From Gemmatimonadota bacterium (GTDB lineage: Bacteria; Gemmatimonadota; Gemmatimonadetes; Longimicrobiales; Gaopeijiaceae), in assembly GCA_022826565.1 (NCBI GenBank), contig JAJDUP010000026.1:62001-126000 (forward strand): DNA of 64,000 nt, written 5' to 3'. Every line of letters begins with the position of its first letter. Position 1 is the stretch's first letter. The translations under genes were made by a program, and so were the position numbers. Shown here piece after piece: positions 18,217 through 27,576 of the stretch. The notes below the pieces were generated by a model that had not been told where the DNA came from, did no database searches, and worked only from the letters and a program-made list of their open reading frames with translations.

Positions 18217-19004
18217 GGGACATCCCCTTCGTCGGACGTCCGATCCGGGCGGTCGGCCGGTGGTGGCAGCTCTGGGCGGAACACGCCGGCCAGTTGGGAT
18301 TGCTGACCTGGCACACCATGGCGGCGACGGTCCGTCTTCGCGTGTCCGGCAGCGAATTCGTGCGCCAGATCTACGTGATGGGCGTGCAGAGCATCCCCAT
18401 CGTGGTGATCACCGCGATCCTGTCCGGCATCGTCACCTCGCAGCAGGGCGGCTATCAGATCACCGCCACCGTGCCGCTGTACGTGCTCGGCAGCGTGACC
18501 GTCACCAGCGTCGTGCTCGAGCTCGGTCCGGTCCTGACCGCCGTCGTACTGGTGGGACGGGTCGGCGCGCGGATCACCGCCGAGCTCGGGACCATGGTCG
18601 TCTCGGAGCAGATCGACGCGTACCGCTCCCTGGGACGCGACCCGGTGACCATGCTGGGCGCCCCCCGCATCCTGGCCGGGATCGTGGTCATGCCCCTGCT
18701 GGTGGGGATCGCCGACATCGTCGGCATCCTGGCCGGAATGATCGCGGCCGACCTGACCCTGGATCTCGGCTACGAGACCTTTTTCTACGGGGCCCGCCTA
18801 TTCTGGCACTCGTGGGACCTGTGGTACTCGTGCATGAAGGCACTCACCTTCGGCTTCGCGATCCCGGTCATCGCCATTCACATGGGATTCCGCACGAGCG
18901 GGGGGGCCGAGGGCGTCGGGAGCACGACGACCGCCTCGGTGATGTTCCAGACCCTCACGGTCCTGATCCTCGACGCGATGTTCCCGCCGCTCTTCCTCAA
19001 TTGA
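18213..19004 (+). CDS. mlaE: MlaE-family ABC transporter permease
   Basis: The 263-residue MlaE permease spans the inner membrane in the phospholipid transport complex that maintains outer-membrane asymmetry. Family motifs are clear: VRQIYVMGVQSIPIVVITA at about 49-67, LGPVLTAVVLVGRVGARITAE, and EQIDAYRSLGRDP, the coupling-helix region. TTG start overlapping the upstream stop (TTGA). mlaF and mlaD follow directly; mlaB and mlaC are missing from the operon. Confidence 0.92.
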   Translation: MRDIPFVGRPIRAVGRWWQLWAEHAGQLGLLTWHTMAATVRLRVSGSEFVRQIYVMGVQSIPIVVITAILSGIVTSQQGGYQITATVPLYVLGSVTVTSVVLELGPVLTAVVLVGRVGARITAELGTMVVSEQIDAYRSLGRDPVTMLGAPRILAGIVVMPLLVGIADIVGILAGMIAADLTLDLGYETFFYGARLFWHSWDLWYSCMKALTFGFAIPVIAIHMGFRTSGGAEGVGSTTTASVMFQTLTVLILDAMFPPLFLN

Positions 19005-19011
19005 CCCTGCA

Positions 19012-19794
19012 ATGAGCGCCCGCTCCGTCATCCGCTACCGCAACACCCACAAGGCCTACAAGCGGCCGGTGCTGACCGGGGTGAACCTCGATATCCACGA
19101 AGGCGAGATGTTTGCGCTGTTCGGCCCTTCCGGGACCGGCAAGAGCGTGCTTCTGAAGACGACGATCGGCCTGGTCGTGCCCGACCGCGGCGACGTCGAG
19201 GTCAACGGCGCGTCCGTGTATTTCGGGGGCGATGGGGCCCTCGAAACCGTCAGGAAGCAGGTCGGCTACGTCTTCCAGCAGGCGGCCCTCTTCGATTCGC
19301 TGAGCGTTTACCGGAACGTCGAGATGGGGCTGCCCGTCGACCGGCTCCGCCGCATGGGGACCACCGCGGCCGCCAGGGCGATATGGAGAGCGCTGGAGCT
19401 CGTCAATCTCGAGCCTTCCGAGGTGATGCCGATCTATCCGGCCGAACTGTCCGGGGGCATGAAGAAGCGGGTGGGCATTGCGCGCGCCATCGTGGGGCGG
19501 CCGGGCATTCTGCTCTGGGACGAGCCCACCACGGGCCTGGACCCCGTCAATACGGCGGCCGTGGAGCGGCTGATCAAGCAGCTCGCAGAGGAGTTGAGGG
19601 TGACTTCGGTGCTGGTCACCCATGATGTCGAAGGCGCTTTGTGGATGTGTGACCGCGTGGCCATGCTGGAAGGCGGCCGCATCCGTTTCTGTGGGACTCC
19701 GGGTGAGTTCCAGACCGAGACCGACCCGGTGGTCAGAGCTTTTGTGGATCGGGCGGCCGCCGAGGCCGCACTTGACGTGGTGGAGATGACATGA
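19012..19794 (+). CDS. mlaF: MlaF-family ABC transporter ATPase
   Basis: A 260-residue ATPase with Walker A GPSGTGKS near residue 39, Q-loop YVFQQAALFDSLSV, signature LSGGMKKRVGIARAI and Walker B ILLWDEPTTGLDP. It powers the MlaE/MlaD lipid transporter. The MKKR in the signature segment is characteristic of Mla-type (formerly Ttg2A) ATPases. Its last bases overlap the start of the mlaD gene. Confidence 0.93.
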   Translation: MSARSVIRYRNTHKAYKRPVLTGVNLDIHEGEMFALFGPSGTGKSVLLKTTIGLVVPDRGDVEVNGASVYFGGDGALETVRKQVGYVFQQAALFDSLSVYRNVEMGLPVDRLRRMGTTAAARAIWRALELVNLEPSEVMPIYPAELSGGMKKRVGIARAIVGRPGILLWDEPTTGLDPVNTAAVERLIKQLAEELRVTSVLVTHDVEGALWMCDRVAMLEGGRIRFCGTPGEFQTETDPVVRAFVDRAAAEAALDVVEMT

Positions 19795-20735
19795 ACAACG
19801 CGGTATCGTCCAAACAGCGACTCTCCGACGACGAGGTCATGCGCGCCGTCCCCCCCGTGGCGGGTTCACGGGAGTTCCGCGTGGGGATGTTCGTGATCCT
19901 GGGGATCGTCGGATTCATATCGGTCCTGTTCCTGATGACCAGTCCGGCCCTCTTCAGGGGCCGCTACATGCTGGTGACCGAAGTCCCGAACGCCCACGGG
20001 ATCCGCGCCGGAGACCCCGTGCGCATGCGCGGCATCAACATCGGTCGCGTGTACTCGTTCGAACTGGCCCCGAGCGGCGGCGTGTTCATCACCCTCGAGG
20101 TGGAGGGGGAATTCAGGGTTCCGGCGCCTGCCCGCACCGAGTTGGCGTCCATGGGGGTCCTGGGCGGGATGGTGGTGTCGGTCATACCGGGTGACGGCGA
20201 CGGTTATGTCGCATCGGGAGACATCATGCCCGGAGAGGCGGTGACCGACGCGTTTCAGGCGGCGGGGGACCTGGCGGGCGACGCGTCGGACGTGATGGGC
20301 AGGGTCCAGAGGTTCCTCTCGGATTCGACCCTGGCGGCGACCGGCGAGGCCGTGCTCTCGATGCGCGACCTGCTGGAGGACTTCAAGGAGATCACCGATG
20401 GCCGGGCAGTCGAGCTGCAGTCCCTCATCGAAAGCCTGCAACGCTCGGCCGGCAACGTGGAGGGGATCACTGGCGCCGAAGACTGGAGCCGGACATTGGC
20501 CTCCGCAGACAGTGCGATGGCGACCCTGCGGCGCACCTCGACCGCCGCCGAGGAGTCGATCAATTCCCTGAATGTGATCCTCGGGCGGATCGAGCGCGGC
20601 GAGGGCACGCTGGGCAAGCTCATCGCGACCGACGAGTTGCACACCAACATGAACGAGGTTGCGGTGAGCCTGACGGAACTCCTGGACGACATCCGGGAGA
20701 ACCCCGGACGCTACGTCACGATCGAGATCTTCTGA
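19791..20735 (+). CDS. mlaD: MlaD/MCE-domain lipid-binding protein
   Basis: The 314-residue product has one membrane helix (about 31-50, VGMFVILGIVGFISVLFLMT) followed by the MCE domain (about 60-140, NAHGIRAGDPVRMRGINIG). MCE proteins form hexameric rings that carry lipids across the periplasm. After the MCE domain come about 150 residues of predicted helix and coiled coil, longer than in E. coli MlaD and closer to Mce-type proteins, which may extend the channel toward the outer membrane. ATG 19791 overlaps mlaF by four bases. Confidence 0.9.
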   Translation: MNNAVSSKQRLSDDEVMRAVPPVAGSREFRVGMFVILGIVGFISVLFLMTSPALFRGRYMLVTEVPNAHGIRAGDPVRMRGINIGRVYSFELAPSGGVFITLEVEGEFRVPAPARTELASMGVLGGMVVSVIPGDGDGYVASGDIMPGEAVTDAFQAAGDLAGDASDVMGRVQRFLSDSTLAATGEAVLSMRDLLEDFKEITDGRAVELQSLIESLQRSAGNVEGITGAEDWSRTLASADSAMATLRRTSTAAEESINSLNVILGRIERGEGTLGKLIATDELHTNMNEVAVSLTELLDDIRENPGRYVTIEIF

Positions 20736-20759
20736 CCTCCACCTGCCCGCCGGGCCTCC

Positions 20760-23700
20760 CTACCAGCCCGGCCCCAGGTGGAAGCCCCAGTGCCACCCCT
20801 TTACGGGCCGCTGCCAGGGATAGGCGTAGTACGCTTCGAGGATCAGGAACCCCAGCAGGTTCATGCGCGCCGAGAAACCGCTGCTCGCCACCGGCACCCG
20901 GTCCGGCGTGTTGCGTGCCCATGTCAGCTCTCCGGGCCGCGCCTCGTCCCACGCGAAGCCGACATCCGTGAACGCGGTCAATTCGACGGGAACGTACGGG
21001 AAATTGATGAGCCCAAACTCCTCGATGCCCGTGAACGGCATGCGGAACTCGATGTTGAAGACGCCGATCCGGTGCCCGTACAGGCGGTCGATGGGCGGAC
21101 AGGTGGATCCGGTGAGGCCGATCCTCGTGTCGGCGGGGCACTCGCCCTCGTCGAACGAGTTCCAGTCGTACCCGCGAATGAAGGACTCGAATCCCATGAA
21201 GTACGGTCCGAGCTGCTGGTCGTCCAGTCCCCTGATGTCGCCGTAGCGGCCGAGGTGCAACCCGCGCACCCCCAGCGTAAGCGGACCGCCGTTGTTGAAG
21301 TAGCGGCGGTAGTCGGCCGTGATCGTATTGAAGTTCACGGTGCCGTAGGACAGTTCGCCACCGAACCGAAAGCGTCCACCCCTGACCGGACTCGTCCAGG
21401 CGCTGTATGAGTTGTCTCCGACGAACGCAAGGGATACGGAAGCAAAGTGCAGCGGATCCCGCCATTCCTCCTCGATGCGTTCGAACCCGACTACACGCTG
21501 GAAGGGGTCGGTGTAGTAGACCTCTCTCTCCAGGTCGAACCCGAATCGCCTGACGCCCAGTCCTCCCTCGAGACGCCGGGTGGCTGAGAGCGGATACGCC
21601 GTCAGCCCCTGGACCGCGTCGATGAAGATCCGCTGGTTGTACACCTCGAAACCGTTCAGGCCAAAGGTGAAGAAGCGTTGCAGGTAGGGGGTGTGCTGTA
21701 CGCCGACGCCCCAGTTCCAGCGGCTCGTCTGGTTGAGATAGGAAGCCTGACCTCCAATGTCCTTGATTGTTCCGTTGGCATTCAGTGCCGTAACCAGGAA
21801 TCGGTCGCCCAGCATGTCCGTGAAGATCGCGTAGGTGCCGCCGCCGACGTAGGAACCGAAGGTATCGGCACCGACCCCGATGTTCGGCTGTCCAACGTAG
21901 TCGAGTTGCAGGGAGGGCGAGTAGTCCTCGGCCTGCTCGCCCGTATAGACCTCCGGCGACACCAGGCCCGTGTGCTGGTCGGCGAGATAGCCGGCCACCC
22001 GGCTGCGGATCCCGGGACGGCCGGGAGGCAGGAGGCGCCCCGGGTGCGTTCCACCGTCCGCCACCACATCGACCAGCGTCGACATGTCGCCCGGCCTGAC
22101 CGTGTTCACGATGTAGCCGCGCTCGTGGAAGACCGAGAAGGCCAGAAGATCCTGCGCGGGCGAATACGACAGCGCCGGCGAGAGCATGGTGATTCCGCTC
22201 ACCCCGGTGACCGCCCGCGTAATGCGGCGCATCTCGCCGTCGGTCAGATTGAGGTGGTAGACGTCCGGGAAGCCGTCCGGATCCGAGATGAAGAAGATGC
22301 CTTCGCCCGTGGCGTCGTAGACCGGGTTGATGTGCTTGGCTCCGGCGAAGACCGTCATGGGCTGCACCGCGAGGGATTCCACGTCGAGGAAGGCCAGGAC
22401 GTAGTTGCCGAAAACCAGCTCGTTGAAGTCGGTGTCGGGGCCGCGGTCGGAGACGAAGGCCAGGGTTCTGCCGTCGCGCGACCAGGCCGCGTGTACGTCG
22501 GCGTGCTTGTCGTTGGTCAGTTGCTGGACGCTCTCGGTCTGGAAATCGTAGAGGTACAGGTCGCTGATCCCGCCCTTCAGCCCGGTGAAGGCGATTCGCT
22601 GTCCGTCGGGGGACCATGCGGGGTTCTGAATGGCGCCGAGGCCCTCGATCGAAATCCGGTCCTCGATCCGCCCGCTCTGGACGTCGAGGATTGCCAGCTG
22701 GTTGTCCCCGCTCGAGAAGATCACGATGGCGAGCTTGCGGCTGTCGGGCGACCAGGAGCCGCTGCTGTCGATGTAGCGGATGCCGTCGATGTACGGCGTC
22801 TCGTTGCGCTGCAGCGGACGCAGGACCTCGCCCGTCTCCACGTCGGCGAGGAAGAGGTCCATCGAGAAGAGGTCCTTCTCGGACTGGAAGACGATGTAAC
22901 GGCCGTCCGGACTGAGCGACGGGGCCACGTTGGTGCGCCCTCCGCCGCACTCCACGCACAGGAGCACGTCGCCCGTCTCGTACGGGTCGGACTTGCCGGC
23001 CATGAGCGGCCTGTATTCGGCCTCGACCGCCTCCCACCACTCCATCGCGATGCTGTCCTCGGGCATGGCGAAGACCTGCCCGATCGCCGCCTCCCAGCCG
23101 ACCCTGAGCGCCGTGCGGAAGAGGTCCTGGACGGCTTCGTCCCCGTAGGTGCCGCCCAGGTACGAGATGAAGCCCTGGCCGAAGCGATACGCGAAGTACT
23201 TGGGATCGCGGGTGATCTCCTTGAGCGTCGGCTTGTCGTCCCGCAGGATATGGTCCCTCAGCCACATGGCCGTGTGGGGGTGATTGCGCCCCATGGACAT
23301 GTACTCCGCCATCCCCTCCACGACCCAGAGCGGCATCGCCGCCAGCCGCATGATCCCCCCTCCGCTGCGGCTCTGCGAGATGTTGTACTGGAAGGCGTGC
23401 ACCAGCTCGTGGCCGAGGATCCTGTCGGTCTCCCGGTACGAGGTGCTCAGCGGCATGATCACCCGGTTCTTGAGCGATTCGGTAACGCCGCCGGTGCCCT
23501 GGCCGATGGCGCCGGAGAGGGTGTTGGTCTGCTGGAAATCCGGATGGTCGGCGTAGATGATGAGCGGCTTGGGGATGTCGAAGTCGTGCTGGAAGATGCG
23601 CGAGAACCGCTCGTACCACCGCTCCGCCAGGCGCGCAATGTCCTCCACCGCGCTCTCCGCCTGGGGGTAGTAGTGAATGTCCCAGTTCTGCGTGGACAGT

Positions 23701-23858
23701 ACCTTGAAGTCGAAGCCGCCTTCGTACTGCACCTTGTTGCGGCCGAAGTACTGGGCCGAGCCCGCCATGGGCAGGGAAAGCAGGAAGGCGGCCGCGCCCG
23801 CCCACGAAACGAGAATGCGGGCGAACCGGAACCGGAAGGTGCTCTTCGCTGCTGCCAT
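20760..23858 (-). CDS. Metalloprotease / TolB-like propeller / outer-membrane barrel fusion
   Basis: This 1032-residue protein joins three modules. After a signal peptide (to about 36) comes a peptidase-MA-like zinc domain with HELVH at 150-154 and a downstream EGMAEY (E181-Y186) that supplies the third ligand typical of gluzincins. Residues about 320-640 form PD40/TolB-type blades (APSLSPDGRYIVFQSEKD, PAWSPDGQRIAFTGLKGG). The last 350 residues look like an Omp85/surface-antigen barrel and end with an aromatic-rich strand (GWHWGFHLGPGW). ATG 23858 follows AAGAGG; the longer frame to 24323 has no signal peptide at its start. It probably sits in the outer membrane with protease and propeller on one face. 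The substrate is unknown. Confidence 0.83.
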   Translation of the reverse strand: MAAAKSTFRFRFARILVSWAGAAAFLLSLPMAGSAQYFGRNKVQYEGGFDFKVLSTQNWDIHYYPQAESAVEDIARLAERWYERFSRIFQHDFDIPKPLIIYADHPDFQQTNTLSGAIGQGTGGVTESLKNRVIMPLSTSYRETDRILGHELVHAFQYNISQSRSGGGIMRLAAMPLWVVEGMAEYMSMGRNHPHTAMWLRDHILRDDKPTLKEITRDPKYFAYRFGQGFISYLGGTYGDEAVQDLFRTALRVGWEAAIGQVFAMPEDSIAMEWWEAVEAEYRPLMAGKSDPYETGDVLLCVECGGGRTNVAPSLSPDGRYIVFQSEKDLFSMDLFLADVETGEVLRPLQRNETPYIDGIRYIDSSGSWSPDSRKLAIVIFSSGDNQLAILDVQSGRIEDRISIEGLGAIQNPAWSPDGQRIAFTGLKGGISDLYLYDFQTESVQQLTNDKHADVHAAWSRDGRTLAFVSDRGPDTDFNELVFGNYVLAFLDVESLAVQPMTVFAGAKHINPVYDATGEGIFFISDPDGFPDVYHLNLTDGEMRRITRAVTGVSGITMLSPALSYSPAQDLLAFSVFHERGYIVNTVRPGDMSTLVDVVADGGTHPGRLLPPGRPGIRSRVAGYLADQHTGLVSPEVYTGEQAEDYSPSLQLDYVGQPNIGVGADTFGSYVGGGTYAIFTDMLGDRFLVTALNANGTIKDIGGQASYLNQTSRWNWGVGVQHTPYLQRFFTFGLNGFEVYNQRIFIDAVQGLTAYPLSATRRLEGGLGVRRFGFDLEREVYYTDPFQRVVGFERIEEEWRDPLHFASVSLAFVGDNSYSAWTSPVRGGRFRFGGELSYGTVNFNTITADYRRYFNNGGPLTLGVRGLHLGRYGDIRGLDDQQLGPYFMGFESFIRGYDWNSFDEGECPADTRIGLTGSTCPPIDRLYGHRIGVFNIEFRMPFTGIEEFGLINFPYVPVELTAFTDVGFAWDEARPGELTWARNTPDRVPVASSGFSARMNLLGFLILEAYYAYPWQRPVKGWHWGFHLGPGW

Positions 23859-24013
23859 GACCAGCCTCTTTCCCTTGAATGGCGGTAGTGCAGGTGGCGT
23901 CCCGCCTACATGACCGCCGGGCGTGTCTTTATTGTTAGCCGAGCCCCCGCGGCTCGCGCTGCCACGGTTATACACTACGTTCCGCTCAGGGATCCTTACG
24001 GGCCTGCGCGGGC

Positions 24014-24041
24014 ACGCGGGCATTGCAACGCGGGCATTGCA
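24014..24041 (+). repeat. 14-bp tandem duplication
   Basis: ACGCGGGCATTGCA occurs twice head to tail (24014-24027 and 24028-24041), in the divergent spacer between the fusion protein and the lipoprotein gene. It may be a slippage product or a paired binding site. Confidence 0.7.
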
Positions 24042-24075
24042 ACGGCTACATCGACAATACACACTTGGGAGCGAC

Positions 24076-25317
24076 ATGACCACAGTAGTGAGAGCGTGCA
24101 CTGCGCTGGCGATGAGTGCGCCGGTCCTGTGGGGGTGTGCCGGGGACGTGGCGGATCCTGCCGCCTCGGCCGAAATCGCGACCCCCGCCGCCCCGGGAGC
24201 GGGGCAGCCGTACCTCGAGCCGTCCGGCGGTGGCGTGTGGATGAGCTGGACCGAGCCCACCACTGCGGGGCACCGCGTGGCCGCTTCGTACTTCGACGGT
24301 ACCTGGAGCACGCCGGGCACCATCGCCGAAGGCGACGCCTTCTTCGTGAACTGGGCCGACTTTCCCTCGGTCCGGGTCTTTGGCGGCCGGCTCTACTCCC
24401 ACTGGCTGTGGAGGGGCGGGCAGGGGACGTACGACTACGGCGTGCGCCTTGCCTGGTCCGACGACCGGGGCGCCACCTGGTCCGAGCCGTGGACTCCGCA
24501 CGGCGACGGCACCCCGACGGAGCACGGCTTCGTCTCGTTCTTCGGCGACGAGAACGGGGTGTGGGCCGCCTGGCTGGACGGGCGCGCAATGGTGGAGGAC
24601 GGGGGAACCATGTCGCTGCGCGCGCGGATGCTGCCCGGAACGCGTGCGGGCGGCACTGATCCGCCTGGCGGCACAACGCCCGGGCCGGAGACGGTCGTGG
24701 ACGGCATGACCTGCGAGTGCTGCCAGACCGATGCCGTGGTGGTCGACGGCGTGCCGGTCGTCGTGTACCGCGACCGGGCCGAGGGCGAGATCCGCGACAT
24801 ACATGTCAGCCGTCTGAAGGGGTCCGGATGGGAACCCGGCGGCGCCGTCCACGACGATCGCTGGGTCTTCGGCGGCTGCCCGGTGAACGGGCCGGCGATG
24901 GCGGCGCGCGGGGCGGACGTCGCGGTGGCGTGGTTCACCGCCCCTGACAACAGGTCCGAGGTGAAAGTGGCGTTTTCGGGCGACGGAGCCGTGAGCTTCG
25001 AACCGCCGGTGCGTCTGGACGGGGGCCGCCCGATCGGCCGGGTGGATGTGGTGATGCTCGACGACGGGTCGGCTCTGGTAACCTGGCTCGAGGCGGGCGA
25101 TGCAAGCACGGCCATCGTCAGCCGCCGGGTGGGGCCCGACGGAACCCTGGGCGAGACCGTCACCCTCGCGGCGACCGACGCGGCGCGGGCCTCGGGGTTC
25201 CCGCGCATGGCCCGCCTGGGGACCGACCGGCTGATGCTCGCCTGGACCGACCCGGCGGGGGAGGGACGGGTCAGGGCCGCGATCTTCGACCTCGCGCTGT
25301 GGGACATGGCCCAGTGA
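24076..25317 (+). CDS. Sialidase-like BNR propeller lipoprotein
   Basis: The 413-residue product has a lipoprotein signal (PVLWGC, lipidated C21) and an Asp-box blade (AWSDDRGATWSEP), with repeated strand patterns of a sialidase-type propeller. A cysteine cluster (GMTCECCQTD, about residue 215) together with a later GGCPVN is conserved-looking and may form disulfides or bind metal. Enzyme activity is not shown: the arginine triad of sialidases is not evident. ATG 24076 has GGGAG upstream. Its stop overlaps the start of the next gene (GTGA). Confidence 0.75.
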   Translation: MTTVVRACTALAMSAPVLWGCAGDVADPAASAEIATPAAPGAGQPYLEPSGGGVWMSWTEPTTAGHRVAASYFDGTWSTPGTIAEGDAFFVNWADFPSVRVFGGRLYSHWLWRGGQGTYDYGVRLAWSDDRGATWSEPWTPHGDGTPTEHGFVSFFGDENGVWAAWLDGRAMVEDGGTMSLRARMLPGTRAGGTDPPGGTTPGPETVVDGMTCECCQTDAVVVDGVPVVVYRDRAEGEIRDIHVSRLKGSGWEPGGAVHDDRWVFGGCPVNGPAMAARGADVAVAWFTAPDNRSEVKVAFSGDGAVSFEPPVRLDGGRPIGRVDVVMLDDGSALVTWLEAGDASTAIVSRRVGPDGTLGETVTLAATDAARASGFPRMARLGTDRLMLAWTDPAGEGRVRAAIFDLALWDMAQ

Positions 25318-26429
25318 ACCTCGCCGCCGTCGAGACGCCCGCTGGCGTGGTCGACCTGCCCCGGGCGCGCGACAATCTGCGGCGCGCGGCGGCCTACTGC
25401 CGCGGCCACGGCATCGCCTGGCGGCCCCACGTCAAGACGCACAAGTCGCTCGAGATGGCGCGGCTGCAGCTGGAGTTCGGCGCCGTCGGGCTCTCCGTGG
25501 CCACTCCCCACGAGGCGGAGGTCATGTCGCAGGTCACGGACGACGTCCTCGTAGCCCATCCCCCGGCTCACCCGTCCAAGATCGCCCGCCTCTGTGCGCT
25601 TCCAACGGAAGTCGACATCAAGGTGGGCCTCGATTCCCTCGACGCGCTGCGCCCCCTCTGCCACGCAGGCGCCGCCATCGGGCGCACCTTCGGCATCCTG
25701 GTCGAATTCGACGCGGGACTGGGCCGCACGGGTGTCGTGGATGTGGACGACGCTGTCCGCATCGCCGAGTGCGCAGCCTCCCTCCCCGGCGGCCGCTTCG
25801 ACGGCCTCATGTTCTACCCCGGCCACATCCGCATCCCCCGCCGCGACCAGCACGACCGCCTCGCCCGCCTGGCCGACCGCCTCCGCCGCTTCCTGGGCGC
25901 GCTGGCGGAGGCCGGACTCCCGGCCCACACCGTCTCCGGCGGGTCGACCCCGACGCTCTGGGACTCCCACCTGCTCCCCGGGCTGACCGAAGTCCGCCCC
26001 GGGACCAGCATCTACAACGACCGCGACATCCTGGGCATGGGCGCGGCCCGCCGCGACGAACTCGCCTTTTCCGTGCTCGCCACGGTAATCAGCGTTGCCG
26101 TGCCCCGTCAGGCCGTGGTCGATGCCGGGTCCAAGGCGATCTCGAAGGAAGCGCTGGCCTCCGGCGTGCCCGGATACGGCATGCTCCTCGACCGTCCCGA
26201 GGTGACCGTCAAGGCGCTCAACGAGGAACACGGCATGCTCGACCTGAGCGGCACGGAGTGGCGGCCGTCGGTCGGTGACCGGGTGCGGATCGTGCCGAAC
26301 CACGTATGCGCCTGCGTGAATCTGCAGGACCAGCTGTGGGGGTTCGAGAACGAGAACGGGGCCGTGCGGCCGATCACGCTGGAGGGGCGGGGAAGGGGCG
26401 CTCCGGCGGCGCACCGCCTGACGTTGTAG
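25314..26429 (+). CDS. D-threonine aldolase / D-serine dehydratase-like PLP enzyme
   Basis: The 371-residue enzyme belongs to the fold-type III (alanine-racemase-like) PLP family that includes D-threonine aldolase and DSD1-type D-serine dehydratase. The PLP lysine is K41 in RPHVKTHKS, and the metal-binding tail NHVCACVN lies near residue 330. The substrate should be a 3-hydroxy-D-amino acid, but aldolase and dehydratase cannot be told apart by eye. GTG 25314 overlaps the previous stop; a GTG five codons earlier is also possible. Its last base overlaps the GTG of rfaE1. Confidence 0.85.
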   Translation: MNLAAVETPAGVVDLPRARDNLRRAAAYCRGHGIAWRPHVKTHKSLEMARLQLEFGAVGLSVATPHEAEVMSQVTDDVLVAHPPAHPSKIARLCALPTEVDIKVGLDSLDALRPLCHAGAAIGRTFGILVEFDAGLGRTGVVDVDDAVRIAECAASLPGGRFDGLMFYPGHIRIPRRDQHDRLARLADRLRRFLGALAEAGLPAHTVSGGSTPTLWDSHLLPGLTEVRPGTSIYNDRDILGMGAARRDELAFSVLATVISVAVPRQAVVDAGSKAISKEALASGVPGYGMLLDRPEVTVKALNEEHGMLDLSGTEWRPSVGDRVRIVPNHVCACVNLQDQLWGFENENGAVRPITLEGRGRGAPAAHRLTL

Positions 26430-27436
26430 TGGACCGCGACCGCTTCGCGGAACTCGCTGCCGCGTTTGCCGGGCAGCGCCTGGTCGTCCTGGGCGATCTG
26501 ATGCTCGACCGCTACATGGCCGGTCCCGCGGACCGCGTGTCCCCCGAAGCCCCGGTGCCTGTGGTGCGCGTGGAGCGGGAATGGCACGCGGCGGGAGGCG
26601 CGGCGAACGTGGCCGCGAATGTCCTTGCCCTCGGCGCGCAGTGCGATGTGATCGGGGTGGTGGGGGAGGACAGGGCGGCGCGGTCGCTCCGGCGCGCCCT
26701 CGAAGCGATGGGGGGCGGCTGCCGGTTCGTCCGCGAGGGAAGCTGTGGCACCACCGTCAAGACGAGGGTCCTCGCGCGTGGCCAGCAGGTCGTGCGCATC
26801 GACCGGGAACGGGTCGTTCCGGCCACCCGGGCCACGCAATCGGCTCTGGAGGCCCGCCTGGACGAGTACCTGCCCGGCGCCGCCGGCCTCCTGTTGGCCG
26901 ACTACGACAAGGGCGCTCTGTCGGCCGAATCGATCCGCCGCGCGATCGATCTCGCCACCGGCCTCGGCATCCCCGTGATCGCCGACCCGAAGCGGTCCAA
27001 CTTCTTCGCCTTCCACGGCGTGACCGTCTTCAAGCCCAACCGCACCGAGCTCGAGGCCGCGTTGGGAGAGGCGGCGCGTCCGGCCGACGCCGACTGGATG
27101 GAAGCCGCCCGCTTGCGCACGGGTGCGCGGCACCTGCTGGTGACGCTGGGCGCGGACGGGATGGCGCTGGCGTCGCCGGGCACTTCGGTGCGCCGAATAC
27201 GCGCGCGTGCGCACGCCGTCTACGACGTGTCGGGTGCCGGGGACACGGTTGCCGCCGCCCTCGGCGTCGCGCTGGCTGCCGGGGCCCAGTTGGCCGAGGC
27301 CGTGCAGCTGGCAGCGACCGCGGCCGCCATCGGCGTCGCCAGGGTCGGCGTGGCAACGGTATCGGCGAACGAGATCGCCTCGCTCCTCCCCGGCAGAGGC
27401 GTTCGGGCCGGATCGGCCCCGGAATCCCCCGGCTGA
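26429..27436 (+). CDS. rfaE1: D-glycero-beta-D-manno-heptose-7-phosphate kinase (stand-alone)
   Basis: A PfkB-family sugar kinase of 335 residues matching the N-terminal half of HldE. It has GDLMLDRYMAGPADRVSPEA at the start, GGAANVAANVLALG, ADYDKGALS, and the catalytic DVSGAGDTVAAALG. It makes heptose 1,7-bisphosphate for ADP-heptose, the precursor of LPS core. The nucleotidyltransferase half is encoded separately at 63327-63809. The frame is open from 26306, but GTG 26429 next to the upstream stop matches the family start. Confidence 0.9.
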   Translation: MDRDRFAELAAAFAGQRLVVLGDLMLDRYMAGPADRVSPEAPVPVVRVEREWHAAGGAANVAANVLALGAQCDVIGVVGEDRAARSLRRALEAMGGGCRFVREGSCGTTVKTRVLARGQQVVRIDRERVVPATRATQSALEARLDEYLPGAAGLLLADYDKGALSAESIRRAIDLATGLGIPVIADPKRSNFFAFHGVTVFKPNRTELEAALGEAARPADADWMEAARLRTGARHLLVTLGADGMALASPGTSVRRIRARAHAVYDVSGAGDTVAAALGVALAAGAQLAEAVQLAATAAAIGVARVGVATVSANEIASLLPGRGVRAGSAPESPG

Positions 27437-27576
27437 GCAGCGGCTCCCGGCGGCCGCCCTTCATACACCACCAGCCACATCCGGCGCCCTGGCGTTCCCG
27501 TATATTGTTGGCGCGCGCCGCACCGGCACCGACCCGGGGCGGCATACCCATCCACACCTCACGGAGAATCCCTTCC

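Noticed and set aside
20716-23805. A 1029-codon minus-strand frame and a 736-codon plus-strand frame over the protease-propeller-barrel gene
   Set aside because: Only the 20760-23858 frame shows a signal peptide, HELVH and propeller repeats. The others are shadows.
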